Shown: positions 17,393 through 24,761 of the stretch, one piece after another
How positions within the stretch are numbered: position 1 is the first letter of the stretch
Layout: the number at the start of each line of letters is the position of its first letter
Assembly (NCBI GenBank): GCA_903894655.1
Contig: CAITQY010000345.1
Location: 1-28,498, forward strand
Direction of reading: 5' to 3'
Source: an uncultured Gemmatimonadota bacterium
GTDB lineage: Bacteria > Gemmatimonadota > Gemmatimonadetes > Gemmatimonadales > Gemmatimonadaceae
Length of the DNA stretch: 28,498 nt
Notes under the pieces: generated by a model
Database searches by the model: none
Told to the model about the DNA's origin: nothing
Seen by the model: only the letters and a program-made list of their open reading frames with translations
Position numbers and translations under genes: made by a program

Positions 17393-17569
17393 TTCACGGG
17401 TTGGTAAGGCGTTGGTCCTGTACCGTTGGGCCGTAGAACGCTCGCGAGGAGCAGGCGAGGCGGCAGACTGATGTTGGAAGGCTAGGGCGCGCGCGCGTGA
17501 GCCACAAGAACACACGGGCGGATTCGGTAACGGATTTCCGATTTTGCCGACGCATGCACGGCGTGCAAA

Positions 17570-17575
17570 TACATT
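17570..17575 (+). promoter_or_regulatory. -10-like TACATT before the lipase gene
   Basis: TACATT lies 6 nt upstream of the ATG at 17582, in an AT-rich patch (caaatacatttt). A weak TTGCCG is 20 nt further upstream. No ribosome site is seen. The 189-nt gap between the divergent fabH and lipase genes should hold both promoters. It also contains a run of alternating GC near 17488. Confidence 0.35.
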
Positions 17576-17581
17576 TTCGAC

Positions 17582-18937
17582 ATGCTGACTCCTTTGCTCC
17601 CCCCACCGCGCCTGCCGATGCTCCAACGCGCACTGCTCGTGGCGGTCGCCGCGACGCTCCTCCCGATGGCTGCATCGGCCCAGACGCCCATCGTCTTCGT
17701 CCATGGTAACGGCGATCATGCCGCGCTGTGGGACAACGTGATCTGGCGCTTCGAGTCCAACGGATATCCCGCATCGCGCCTGTTTGCGGTGGATCTCCCG
17801 AACCCGTCGGCCTCGAGCACGCTCACGGCGGTGGAGCTCAATCGCTCGACCCCCGAGGAGCAGACGGCGGCGCTGGCGGCGTTCGTGACGCGCGTGCTGC
17901 TCACCACGGGCGTGAAGAAGGTCGCGCTCGTGGGGAGTTCGCGTGGCGGCATGACGATCCGTAACTATGTGCGCTACGGTGGCGGTGCGGCGCACGTCTC
18001 GCACGTGATCACCAGCGGCACGCCGAACCACGGGGTGTTCGCGATCCCCACCCTCCAGCCAGACGGCGAATTCAACGGCGCCGGTCCGTATCTGCGCGCG
18101 CTCAATCGCGGCAGCGAGGTGGTGCCCGGCGTGAAATTCCTCGCCCTCCGCTCGGACTCGCTCGACAAGTTCGCGCAGGCCGATGGTGCGGGGCTCGGCA
18201 TGAAGGGCACGCCCACCAACGTGGACGCCACCGGACCGGCGTTGCGTGGGGCGACGAACGTGGTGCTGCCAGGTACCGATCATCGCGAAGTGGCCTTCGC
18301 TCCGGCCGCCTTTCGCGAGCAGTACCGCTTCATCACGGGGCGCGCGCCGACGCAGATGGACATTGTGGCGGACACGGTGGCCGTACTCGAAGGGATGATC
18401 AGCGGCCATGCGAATGCCAGCCCGAACAATCTGCCGCTCGCGAACGCGGTGATCACGGTGCACGCGGTGGATGCCGCCACGGGGCAGCGCATCGGCGCGC
18501 CGGCCTATCGTGCCGTGACGTCGCATACCGGACGCTGGGGGCCGTTCCGCGCATCACCGACCACGCGCTACGAGTTCGAGGTGGCAAGCCCCGACAGCAC
18601 CGTGCTGTTGCATGTGTTCCGTATGCCGTTCCCGCGATCGAGCCGCGTGGTGAATTTCCGCTTTTCCGCACCGCCTGCGAGGCGCCCCGACAGCGTGAGT
18701 GTACTGATTGCACGTCCGCGAGGCTATCTGGGGCTCGGTCGTGACACCGTGGAATTCGACGGCGCGCGCGCCTTGGGAATTCCGCCCGGCGTGCCGACAG
18801 TAGACCGGGCGATCCGCTGGTTCGGCGCGGGCGAACCGATCTCCGTGCGCGCGCGCGTGAACGGCGAAACGATCGTGGTACGCACCCAGCCTGGCGACAA
18901 GCGGCGACTGGTGTCGGCAGAGTTTCAGCGGGAGTGA
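17582..18937 (+). CDS. Secreted alpha/beta-hydrolase lipase with C-terminal beta domain
   Basis: The 451-residue protein has a Sec signal peptide that is hydrophobic from about residue 14 to 32 and is cleaved near ASA-QTP. The hydrolase domain shows the oxyanion loop VFVHGNGDH (38-46), the nucleophile elbow GSSRGG (S120 as nucleophile) and a likely catalytic histidine H234 in GTDHREVAF. Residues about 260-451 form a beta-rich region (NAVITVHAVDAATGQRIG, TGRWGPF). The architecture recalls the two-domain Archaeoglobus lipase AF1763, whose C-terminal part binds lipid. I infer hydrolysis of lipids or polyesters outside the cytoplasm. An alternative start at 17618 gives a more classical signal peptide. 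The start at 17582 is kept because of the adjacent -10-like element. Confidence 0.83.
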   Translation: MLTPLLPPPRLPMLQRALLVAVAATLLPMAASAQTPIVFVHGNGDHAALWDNVIWRFESNGYPASRLFAVDLPNPSASSTLTAVELNRSTPEEQTAALAAFVTRVLLTTGVKKVALVGSSRGGMTIRNYVRYGGGAAHVSHVITSGTPNHGVFAIPTLQPDGEFNGAGPYLRALNRGSEVVPGVKFLALRSDSLDKFAQADGAGLGMKGTPTNVDATGPALRGATNVVLPGTDHREVAFAPAAFREQYRFITGRAPTQMDIVADTVAVLEGMISGHANASPNNLPLANAVITVHAVDAATGQRIGAPAYRAVTSHTGRWGPFRASPTTRYEFEVASPDSTVLLHVFRMPFPRSSRVVNFRFSAPPARRPDSVSVLIARPRGYLGLGRDTVEFDGARALGIPPGVPTVDRAIRWFGAGEPISVRARVNGETIVVRTQPGDKRRLVSAEFQRE

Positions 18938-18959
18938 GGCGGGCCGCTGATTGAACAGC

Positions 18960-19109
18960 AACAGCAACAGCCGGAACACGGATGTACGGAAACGGCACGG
19001 ATGACGCACAGATAAGCGAAACGGCGCCGAGAAAATAGTTCTCGGCGCCGTTTGCTTATCGGTGCAATCAGTGCAATCCCCCGAAATCCGTGTTCCGGCG
19101 GTTGCCGTT
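18960..19109. repeat. Long imperfect palindrome, copy 1 of an intergenic repeat family
   Basis: The outer arms are CCGGAACACGGAT (18971-18983) and its exact complement (19086-19098), and pairing continues outward with mismatches. The left arm repeats ACGGA(T) at 18978, 18986, 18992 and 18997. The right arm repeats GTGCAATC at 19062 and 19071. The centre is a 13-bp perfect hairpin. A relative lies at 21772-21925 (20 of 21 bases identical over 18963-18983 against 21771-21791). Here it separates two convergent genes. Confidence 0.75.
19021..19051. terminator. Bidirectional terminator hairpin between lipase and TonB receptor genes
   Basis: ACGGCGCCGAGAA (19021-19033) pairs perfectly with 19039-19051 around an AATAG loop. 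On the plus side it is followed by TTTGCTTATC, and on the minus side by TTCGCTTATC. It can therefore stop both convergent transcripts. It is the core of the larger palindrome. Confidence 0.72.
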
Positions 19110-19117
19110 CCCGTCGA

Positions 19118-21634
19118 CTAGAACCGGCGCGATACCTGCACCGTAATGAACCGCGGCGCACCGGCGATGAACGTCGGGATGCCGAACGCGCCGCCGGTGT
19201 TGCCGGCGTCGATGATGTACTGCTGATCGAACAGATTCCGCGCGATCACCGTGAACTCGGTGCGATCATCCGGCAGGCGCAGGCCGGCGCGCAGGTTGAA
19301 CAGCAGCTGTCCCTTCTCCGAGATCGCGGGCAGGTTGGTGTCCTCGAAGAACACCTTGCCGCGGTACGTGGTGTTCGGGGCCATGTACAGCTGGCCGAAC
19401 CGGCGCTTGGTCGCGTCGAAGTTGAGGCCGGCCGAGTAGCTGTGCATCGGCGTGAGCCGGAAGCGATTGCCGGCGCGCGCCTGCTTGTTGCCGTTGGCAT
19501 CGGTGCTGTCGAACTTCGCGTCGGTGTATCCCACCGTGGCGAACACCGAGGTCTGTGCGTTCACCTGGCCACGCACGCTGCCCTCGAAGCCCCACGCCTT
19601 CGCGCGGCCGGCATCGAGCGTCTCGTTCACGAGCCCGGTCGGCGTGAGCCGTGTGATCGACGTCTGGAAGTTGTTGTAGCGGTAGTTGAATGCGCTCACG
19701 TCGAACTGGGCACGACCGCTGGCGAACTGCCCCTTGAGGCCGCCCTCGGTGCTGAGCACCGTCTCTTCGCTCAGCGTGCGAACGCCGGCGGCATTGACCA
19801 CCACCACGTTCGGACGACGCCCCTTCGAGAACGAGGCGTAGCCCATGAAGTCGCGGCCGAAATCATAGTTGGCGATCGCGCGACCCACGACCGAGCGGAA
19901 CGTGCCGGTGCCTTCCTTCCGGCCGTTGGTGGGCGCGAACAGGTTATTCGGCGCGGCGCGGAGCAGGGCGCCGAGCGAGCCCGGCGTCGCGCTGTTCTGT
20001 ACCTCGTAGGCATTGTCGACCTGCTCGTAGGTGCCGCGCAGGCCCGCGGTCAGACTCAGTCGTGCAATCTTGTACGTGGCGTCGGCAAAGACCTCGGCCG
20101 CCGTCGTCTGGCCGAAGTTCTGGTACTGCTCGGTGTGCGACGTCTTGAACGGTCGGCCCGTTTGCGGATTGTTCACGATGCTCAGGTTGGCCAGGCCGTC
20201 GGCGTTCACAATCGGCTGCCCGGTGAGCAGCGCGAAAAGGCTGCGTTCATCGGTGCTGAACGGCACGCGCTGACTGCCGCGCTCCCAGAAGCCGCTGGCG
20301 CCCGCGAAACCGGTGAGATTGCCGCCCTTGTCGTACGCGAAGCGAAGTTCCTGGCTGGCCTGACTGCCTTCCGCCACTTCGCGGAACTGCAGCACCGGCG
20401 CCAGCGTGCCGTCGGCATCGAAGGCTTCGTCGCTATAGAAGCGGCGGCCGGCCGTGACGCTCGTGAGTGTCCACGCCGGCGACAGCTGCTGGTTATAGAG
20501 CAGCGTGAGGCCGCCCACCTGCCGGTTGATGCCGAGCGAGTCGCCACCGTTGAGTCCTGCGCGCTTGAACGGCGTGGCGTCGCCGGCCGGCGGTGCGAAG
20601 CGCGTGCTCTTGAACGACGTGCCCGGGGAATCGTCGGTCTGGGCGTTCGCGATGATGTCGAGCGTCGAGGTCGTCGTCGGCAACCAGCGCAGCGAGGCAC
20701 GAATGGCGCCGGTGTTCTTGCCGTTCAGCGTGCCGCCGGCGGCGTTGGTCATGAAGCCGTCGCGCTTGTTATAGATGGCGGCCACGCGTCCGAACAGCTT
20801 GCCGTCCACCAGCGGCGCATTCACCATCGCGTTGGCATACAGCTCGTTGAACGTGCCGCCGCCGATCGCCAGTGATGACTCGCGCTTGTTTACGGCCTTG
20901 TTCTGAATGACATGCACCGCGCCGATCTGCGCGCCGCGTCCGAACAACGTGCCCTGCGGGCCCTTGAGCACTTCCACGCGCTCGAGGTCGAACAACTCGA
21001 CCACCGAGCCGCGGGACTTCGAGATCGACACGCCGTCCTGGAACACCGACACGCGCGGTTCCACGTAACTGGTGCCGTCATCGGAAGTGATACCGCGAAT
21101 CACGAAGCCCGGATTGTTCGGGCTCTGCAGCTGCACGTTAAGCCCCGGCACGAACGCCGAGAGCGCATCGAACTGCTGAATGCTCTGCTTGGTGAGGAAG
21201 TCAGCGGTGAGCGCGGTCACGGCCACCGGCACGTCCTGTACGGACTCGCTACGCTTCTGCGCCGTGATCGCGACTTGCTGCAGCGTGGTGGTCGAACGCT
21301 TGAGGACGAGGTTCCCGCGCGCCGTCTGACCCGCGACGATCGAGAGCTGCACGCTGTCGGGCAGCAGTCCGATCGCGCGCGCCACGAGCCAGTATGAGCC
21401 GGCTGGCAGCTCGCTGATCTGATAGCGTCCGGAGACGTCTGTCGTAGCGCGGGCATCTCGGCCGCTCACCGAGATCGTGGCCCGCTCAACGGGGCGATTG
21501 CCGTCGGCGGTGGTGACGGCGCCGGCGACCGCGCCACCGGACTGCGCCGACAGGAGGGCGGGTGAGGCGAGCGTAAGCGCAGCCAGCGAAAGCGGCCAGC
21601 AGGTGCGCGGCCATGAGGACTTCGTGATAATCAT
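19118..21634 (-). CDS. TonB-dependent outer membrane receptor with N-terminal carboxypeptidase-regulatory-like domain
   Basis: The protein has 838 residues. A signal peptide ends near LLSA-QSGG (about 30). A carboxypeptidase-regulatory-like beta domain follows (about 35-108, VAGAVTTADGNRPVERATI, DVSGRYQISELPAGSY). The plug spans about 120-235 (KRSESVQDVPVAVTAL, VPGLNVQLQSP, RVEVLKGPQGTLFGRGA), and the 22-strand barrel reaches the terminal phenylalanine (ITVQVSRRF). It should import a large or scarce ligand using TonB energy. The plug resembles siderophore or vitamin-type receptors (LKGPQGTLFGRGA), and no SusD-like partner is adjacent, so the ligand is open. The gene is flanked by two copies of the palindromic repeat. 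It converges with the lipase and diverges from the metzincin. Confidence 0.93.
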   Translation of the reverse strand: MIITKSSWPRTCWPLSLAALTLASPALLSAQSGGAVAGAVTTADGNRPVERATISVSGRDARATTDVSGRYQISELPAGSYWLVARAIGLLPDSVQLSIVAGQTARGNLVLKRSTTTLQQVAITAQKRSESVQDVPVAVTALTADFLTKQSIQQFDALSAFVPGLNVQLQSPNNPGFVIRGITSDDGTSYVEPRVSVFQDGVSISKSRGSVVELFDLERVEVLKGPQGTLFGRGAQIGAVHVIQNKAVNKRESSLAIGGGTFNELYANAMVNAPLVDGKLFGRVAAIYNKRDGFMTNAAGGTLNGKNTGAIRASLRWLPTTTSTLDIIANAQTDDSPGTSFKSTRFAPPAGDATPFKRAGLNGGDSLGINRQVGGLTLLYNQQLSPAWTLTSVTAGRRFYSDEAFDADGTLAPVLQFREVAEGSQASQELRFAYDKGGNLTGFAGASGFWERGSQRVPFSTDERSLFALLTGQPIVNADGLANLSIVNNPQTGRPFKTSHTEQYQNFGQTTAAEVFADATYKIARLSLTAGLRGTYEQVDNAYEVQNSATPGSLGALLRAAPNNLFAPTNGRKEGTGTFRSVVGRAIANYDFGRDFMGYASFSKGRRPNVVVVNAAGVRTLSEETVLSTEGGLKGQFASGRAQFDVSAFNYRYNNFQTSITRLTPTGLVNETLDAGRAKAWGFEGSVRGQVNAQTSVFATVGYTDAKFDSTDANGNKQARAGNRFRLTPMHSYSAGLNFDATKRRFGQLYMAPNTTYRGKVFFEDTNLPAISEKGQLLFNLRAGLRLPDDRTEFTVIARNLFDQQYIIDAGNTGGAFGIPTFIAGAPRFITVQVSRRF

Positions 21635-21771
21635 CGGATGCTCGGGTGTTGGGGAAGGACAACACTGAGAGTACGCCGACGAATGTCACGCTTGTGCGAC
21701 GGACGCCGTCGTAGTGCCGTAACGCGTGCGTGACGATTGGGTGCGCCGTGGCAGCAGCGGAGGCCGCAAGA

Positions 21772-21925
21772 GCAACAGCGGGAACACGGATTGAAAGGGA
21801 TCGCACCGATTACACCGATATGCAGATGGGGATAAGGGCCAAGCTTTCCCCCGCATCACGCGCTGTTCGCTTATCAGTGTCATCTGCGGAATCCCCCCCC
21901 AAAAAATCCGTGTTCCTGCTGTCGC
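21772..21925. repeat. Long imperfect palindrome, copy 2 of an intergenic repeat family
   Basis: GGAACACGGATT (21781-21792) pairs with its exact complement at 21905-21916. Pairing continues outward (GCAACAGC against GCTGTCGC) to about 21772/21925. The left arm carries successive ACACGGATT, CACCGATT and CACCGATAT units. The right arm carries GTGTCATC and TGCGGAATC. GATAAG and CTTATC (21831 and 21870) bound the centre, as in copy 1. The central hairpin of copy 1 is replaced here by an unrelated segment. It has the same orientation as copy 1, and here it lies upstream of two divergent genes. Confidence 0.75.
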
Positions 21926-22022
21926 CGTTCTCGAGGCTGGATCAGATACCGATCCCGTGATGGTGGCCGATGCCGCCTTCCGCATTCGATGCCCGCACCG
22001 ATAGCGCACCCCGCTCTGCCGG

Positions 22023-22031
22023 TGCTACAAT
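22023..22031 (+). promoter_or_regulatory. Extended -10 promoter element of the metzincin gene
   Basis: TGCTACAAT (TGn followed by TACAAT) forms an extended -10 about 38 nt before the ATG at 22069. No clear -35 is seen, which an extended -10 can tolerate. A small hairpin (22034-22040 with 22044-22050, GGTTC/GAACC core) would lie at the 5' end of the transcript. Confidence 0.45.
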
Positions 22032-22068
22032 CGGGGGTTCGCCGAACCTCCACCTCGTCCCGCGCCAC

Positions 22069-24522
22069 ATGTCCCAGCTCCGCCCACGTTCGCTGCCGCG
22101 ATTGCTCGCCGCCGCAGCGGTCGCCCTCGCCGGCGTCACGTCAGCTCTGTCCGCCCAAGCGCCGGACGCCCCGTTCCTCCGTGTCCGCGTCGATGAAGCC
22201 CGCAACCGCGCGCTCCTCGACATCCCCGCCGCGCAGATGGGCAAGGACTTCCTGCATCAGGTCACGCTCACGACCGGCCTCGGGCAGTCGAACGGCCCCG
22301 GTCTCGATCGGGCTCAGATGGGGCAGAGCGTAGTGGTGCGCCTCGAGCGGCGCGGCAACCGCGTGCTGATGGTGCGGGATAACTGGAGCGTGCGGGCGCC
22401 CAACGGCGATGCCGGCAACAAGCAGGCGGCTTCCGATGCCTTTCCGCGCTCGGTGGTGGCCTCGTTTACCGTTGACGGCGAGAAGGACGGCGTGACCACC
22501 GTCGACGCCACGTCGCTCTTCCTGGCCGATGCCTACGGGGTGGCCGACGCGTTGCGTGGTGGCGCCGGCCCCGGCGGCGTTGGTGCGGGCGGCTCGGCCG
22601 GCGCATATCGCGTGGACGCGACGCGTAGCTGGCTCGATACTGCGCGCACCAAGGCGTTCCCGAAGAATGCCGAGGTGCACGCCGTGCTCACCTTCGTGAG
22701 TGACGCGCCCGGTGGACTCGCGCGCCGGGCGGCGCCCGACCCCAAGGCGATGACCTTTGAGGAGCACCACTCGCTGGTCGTGCTCCCCGATCCCACCAGC
22801 TATCGCCCGCGCAACTTCGATCCGCGTTTCGGCTACGGCGGCACCCAGTTCGCCGATCTGTCACAGGGCTTCGACGGCACCTACCGCTCGGGCTTCATCA
22901 ACCGCTGGCGTCTCGTGCCCAAGGATCCCGCCGCGTATCGCCGCGGCGAGCTCGTGGAGCCCGTTACGCCAGTCACCTACTACCTCGACCCCGGCGTGCC
23001 GCCGCAGTATCGCGAAGCGCTGCGGCAGGGCGGCAACTGGTGGGCCAAGGTGTTCGAGGCCGCCGGCTTCAAGAACGCCTTCCGCGTGCTCGATCTCCCC
23101 GCCGGCGCCGACCCGATGGACGCCCGCTACAACATGCTGATGTGGGTGCACCGCTCCGGTCCCGGCCCGAGCGTGGGCCCGAGCTACAGCGATCCGCGCA
23201 CCGGTGAAATCATCCGCGCCATGGTGCGTATGGACGCTTGGCGCTCGCTGGTCGACTACAACATCTGGGCGGGCACCGTGCCGGCCTCCGGCCCGCGTGG
23301 CCCGAATGTCGATGCCGAAACGTTCGCCATGTCGCGCCGTCGTCAGCATGCCGCCCACGAAATCGGCCACACGCTCGGCCTGTCGCACAACTACATCGCG
23401 CATTCGCAGGGTCGCACGTCGGTGATGGACTATCCGTATCCGCTCATCACGCTCGCCGCCGACGGCACGCCCGATCTGCGCGACGCGTATCGCAAAGGCC
23501 CCGGCGCGTGGGATACGCTCGCCATCAAGCTGGGGTACACCTGGTACGCCGACAGCGCGTCGGAAGCCAAGGGGCTCGACGCGATCATGAAGGACGGTCT
23601 CGCACGCAACGTGCGCTTCATCAACGACCAGTACGCGAGCGCCAACGGATCGATTCCCGAAGTCACGCGCTGGGTGGAAGGCGCCACGATGTTCGACGCC
23701 GTCGAGCGCACCTCGAAGGTGCGTCGCGTGTTGATGGACAAGTTCGACGAACGCGCGATCAAGCCAGGCGAGCCGATGGCGCTGCTCAACATGCGCTTCG
23801 CCCACGTGTACTTGCATCACCGCTACTCACTGGAAGGACTCGCCAAGAACATCGGCGGCATGGACTTCACGTTCACGCTCCGCGGCGACGGGCAGACGCC
23901 CACTACCATCGTGCCCGCCGCCACGCAGCGTCGCGCGCTCACGATGGCGCTGGATGCCATTCAGCCGAGCGAGCTCACGGTGCCCGAGCGCGTGCAGCAG
24001 ATGATCCCGCCCGCGCCGCCGGGCTTCAACGCCGACATGACGTGGATCGACAGCAACGGCGGCACGACCTTCGACGCCGTCACGCTGGCCGGCGGTCTCG
24101 CCACGGAAGTGATCGGCTATTTACTCGACCGTGAGCGCCTCGCGCGTGTGGTGCTGATCGCCGGACGTGACAACGCCGCGCTGTCGCTGGACGAGGTACT
24201 GCGCACCGTGGTGCAGCGCACGTGGGGCAGCACCACTGCTACCGCCGCGGCGGAGAAGGCCGTGCAGCGGGCCGCGCAGCGGGCCGCGCTTGACATCATC
24301 CTCGATCTCGCCGGTGATAAGCGGGCCATGCCTGACGTGCGAGCCGCCGCGCTCATGCACCTGAAGGCGCTCGACACGCAGCTCGCCGGCGTATCGTCGA
24401 CCGACGCCGCCGTACAAGCGCATGTGGCATCGGCGCGGCATGACATCGCGCGCTTCATGGACGGGAACGACGATCCGACGGCGCGGCCGCGGTTTCCGGT
24501 GATCATACTGCCGTGGCCGTGA
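22069..24522 (+). CDS. Secreted zinc metalloprotease, Met-zincin type (DUF5117/DUF4953-like)
   Basis: The 817-residue protein begins with a signal peptide (RLLAAAAVALAGVTSALSA-Q, cleavage near 29). The active site is HEIGHTLGLSH (H430, E431, H434, H440), which fits the metzincin pattern HExxHxxGxxH. It is followed by the Met-turn SVMDYP (M453). The N-terminal 300 residues (VTLTTGLGQSNGPGLDRAQ, LVVLPDPTSYRPRNFDPRFGY) match the conserved domain preceding this catalytic unit in large uncharacterised bacterial families. It probably degrades proteins outside the cytoplasm; the substrate is unknown. The start at 22069 is chosen because the signal peptide begins there. The upstream ATG at 21970 would add 33 unrelated residues and lies before the promoter. 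Confidence 0.9.
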   Translation: MSQLRPRSLPRLLAAAAVALAGVTSALSAQAPDAPFLRVRVDEARNRALLDIPAAQMGKDFLHQVTLTTGLGQSNGPGLDRAQMGQSVVVRLERRGNRVLMVRDNWSVRAPNGDAGNKQAASDAFPRSVVASFTVDGEKDGVTTVDATSLFLADAYGVADALRGGAGPGGVGAGGSAGAYRVDATRSWLDTARTKAFPKNAEVHAVLTFVSDAPGGLARRAAPDPKAMTFEEHHSLVVLPDPTSYRPRNFDPRFGYGGTQFADLSQGFDGTYRSGFINRWRLVPKDPAAYRRGELVEPVTPVTYYLDPGVPPQYREALRQGGNWWAKVFEAAGFKNAFRVLDLPAGADPMDARYNMLMWVHRSGPGPSVGPSYSDPRTGEIIRAMVRMDAWRSLVDYNIWAGTVPASGPRGPNVDAETFAMSRRRQHAAHEIGHTLGLSHNYIAHSQGRTSVMDYPYPLITLAADGTPDLRDAYRKGPGAWDTLAIKLGYTWYADSASEAKGLDAIMKDGLARNVRFINDQYASANGSIPEVTRWVEGATMFDAVERTSKVRRVLMDKFDERAIKPGEPMALLNMRFAHVYLHHRYSLEGLAKNIGGMDFTFTLRGDGQTPTTIVPAATQRRALTMALDAIQPSELTVPERVQQMIPPAPPGFNADMTWIDSNGGTTFDAVTLAGGLATEVIGYLLDRERLARVVLIAGRDNAALSLDEVLRTVVQRTWGSTTATAAAEKAVQRAAQRAALDIILDLAGDKRAMPDVRAAALMHLKALDTQLAGVSSTDAAVQAHVASARHDIARFMDGNDDPTARPRFPVIILPWP

Positions 24523-24531
24523 TCATCGGCA

Positions 24532-24740
24532 AACGGCGCGAAGAGTGAACGGCGCCAAGAGTGAACGGCGCGAAAGTGAGAAGCGCCAAAAGTTGACCGC
24601 GTGAACAACGAACTGCGCCAACAGCTCAGAGCTCAGCTGTTGGCGCAGTTCGCCGTTCCGCCCGTAATTCTTAGCGCCCCTTACCTTAGCGCCCTTCACT
24701 CCTAGCGCCGTCTACTCTTAGCGCCGTTCATCCCTAGCAC
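24532..24740. repeat. Inverted tandem-repeat array around a perfect 18-bp hairpin
   Basis: The left arm holds four tandem units of about 16 nt: AACGGCGCGAAGAGTG (24532), AACGGCGCCAAGAGTG (24548), AACGGCGCGAAAGTG (24564) and a degenerate AGAAGCGCCAAAAGTTG (24579). The centre is a perfect 18-bp stem (24609-24626 with 24635-24652) and an 8-nt loop. The right arm holds four units in inverted orientation (near 24670, 24685, 24702 and 24718), whose complements read like GAACGGCGCTAAGAGT. The structure ends about 20 nt before the nitroreductase ATG, so any read-through mRNA would carry it. Confidence 0.85.
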
Positions 24741-24761
24741 CACCCGTCTCCCTCGTCCTTC

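Larger units (their letters stand above)
21635..22068. other. 434-bp divergent intergenic region
   Basis: This gap lies between the TonB receptor and metzincin starts. From left to right it holds the 5' region of the receptor gene (about 130 nt, no clear promoter recognised), the palindromic repeat copy 2 (21772-21925), a C8 tract followed by A6 (21893-21906), and the metzincin promoter near 22026. No coding sequence is supported. Confidence 0.7.

Noticed and set aside
17508..17550. Degenerate half-copy of the palindromic repeat (GAACACACGGGCGGATT...ACGGAT)
   Set aside because: The similarity is short, with no matching inverted arm. It could be chance in a GGAT-rich stretch.
17393..18526. 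Upstream extension of the fabH frame, a possible fusion protein
   Set aside because: The extension is antisense to the lipase gene and starts outside any FabH homology. The FabH N-terminus is complete at 17392.
19052..20875. Plus-strand open frame of about 600 codons opposite the TonB receptor
   Set aside because: The receptor frame has clear domains. The opposite frame has none and arises from codon bias.
18960..21925. Composite transposon carrying the TonB receptor gene
   Set aside because: The flanking copies are short and imperfect, there is no transposase, no target-site duplication was found by eye, and the receptor's GC matches its surroundings.
24532..24740. Integron attC site or CRISPR array
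   Set aside because: The repeats are inverted about a centre with no unique spacers, and no attC core site (GTTRRRY/RYYYAAC) pair or integrase/cas gene is present.
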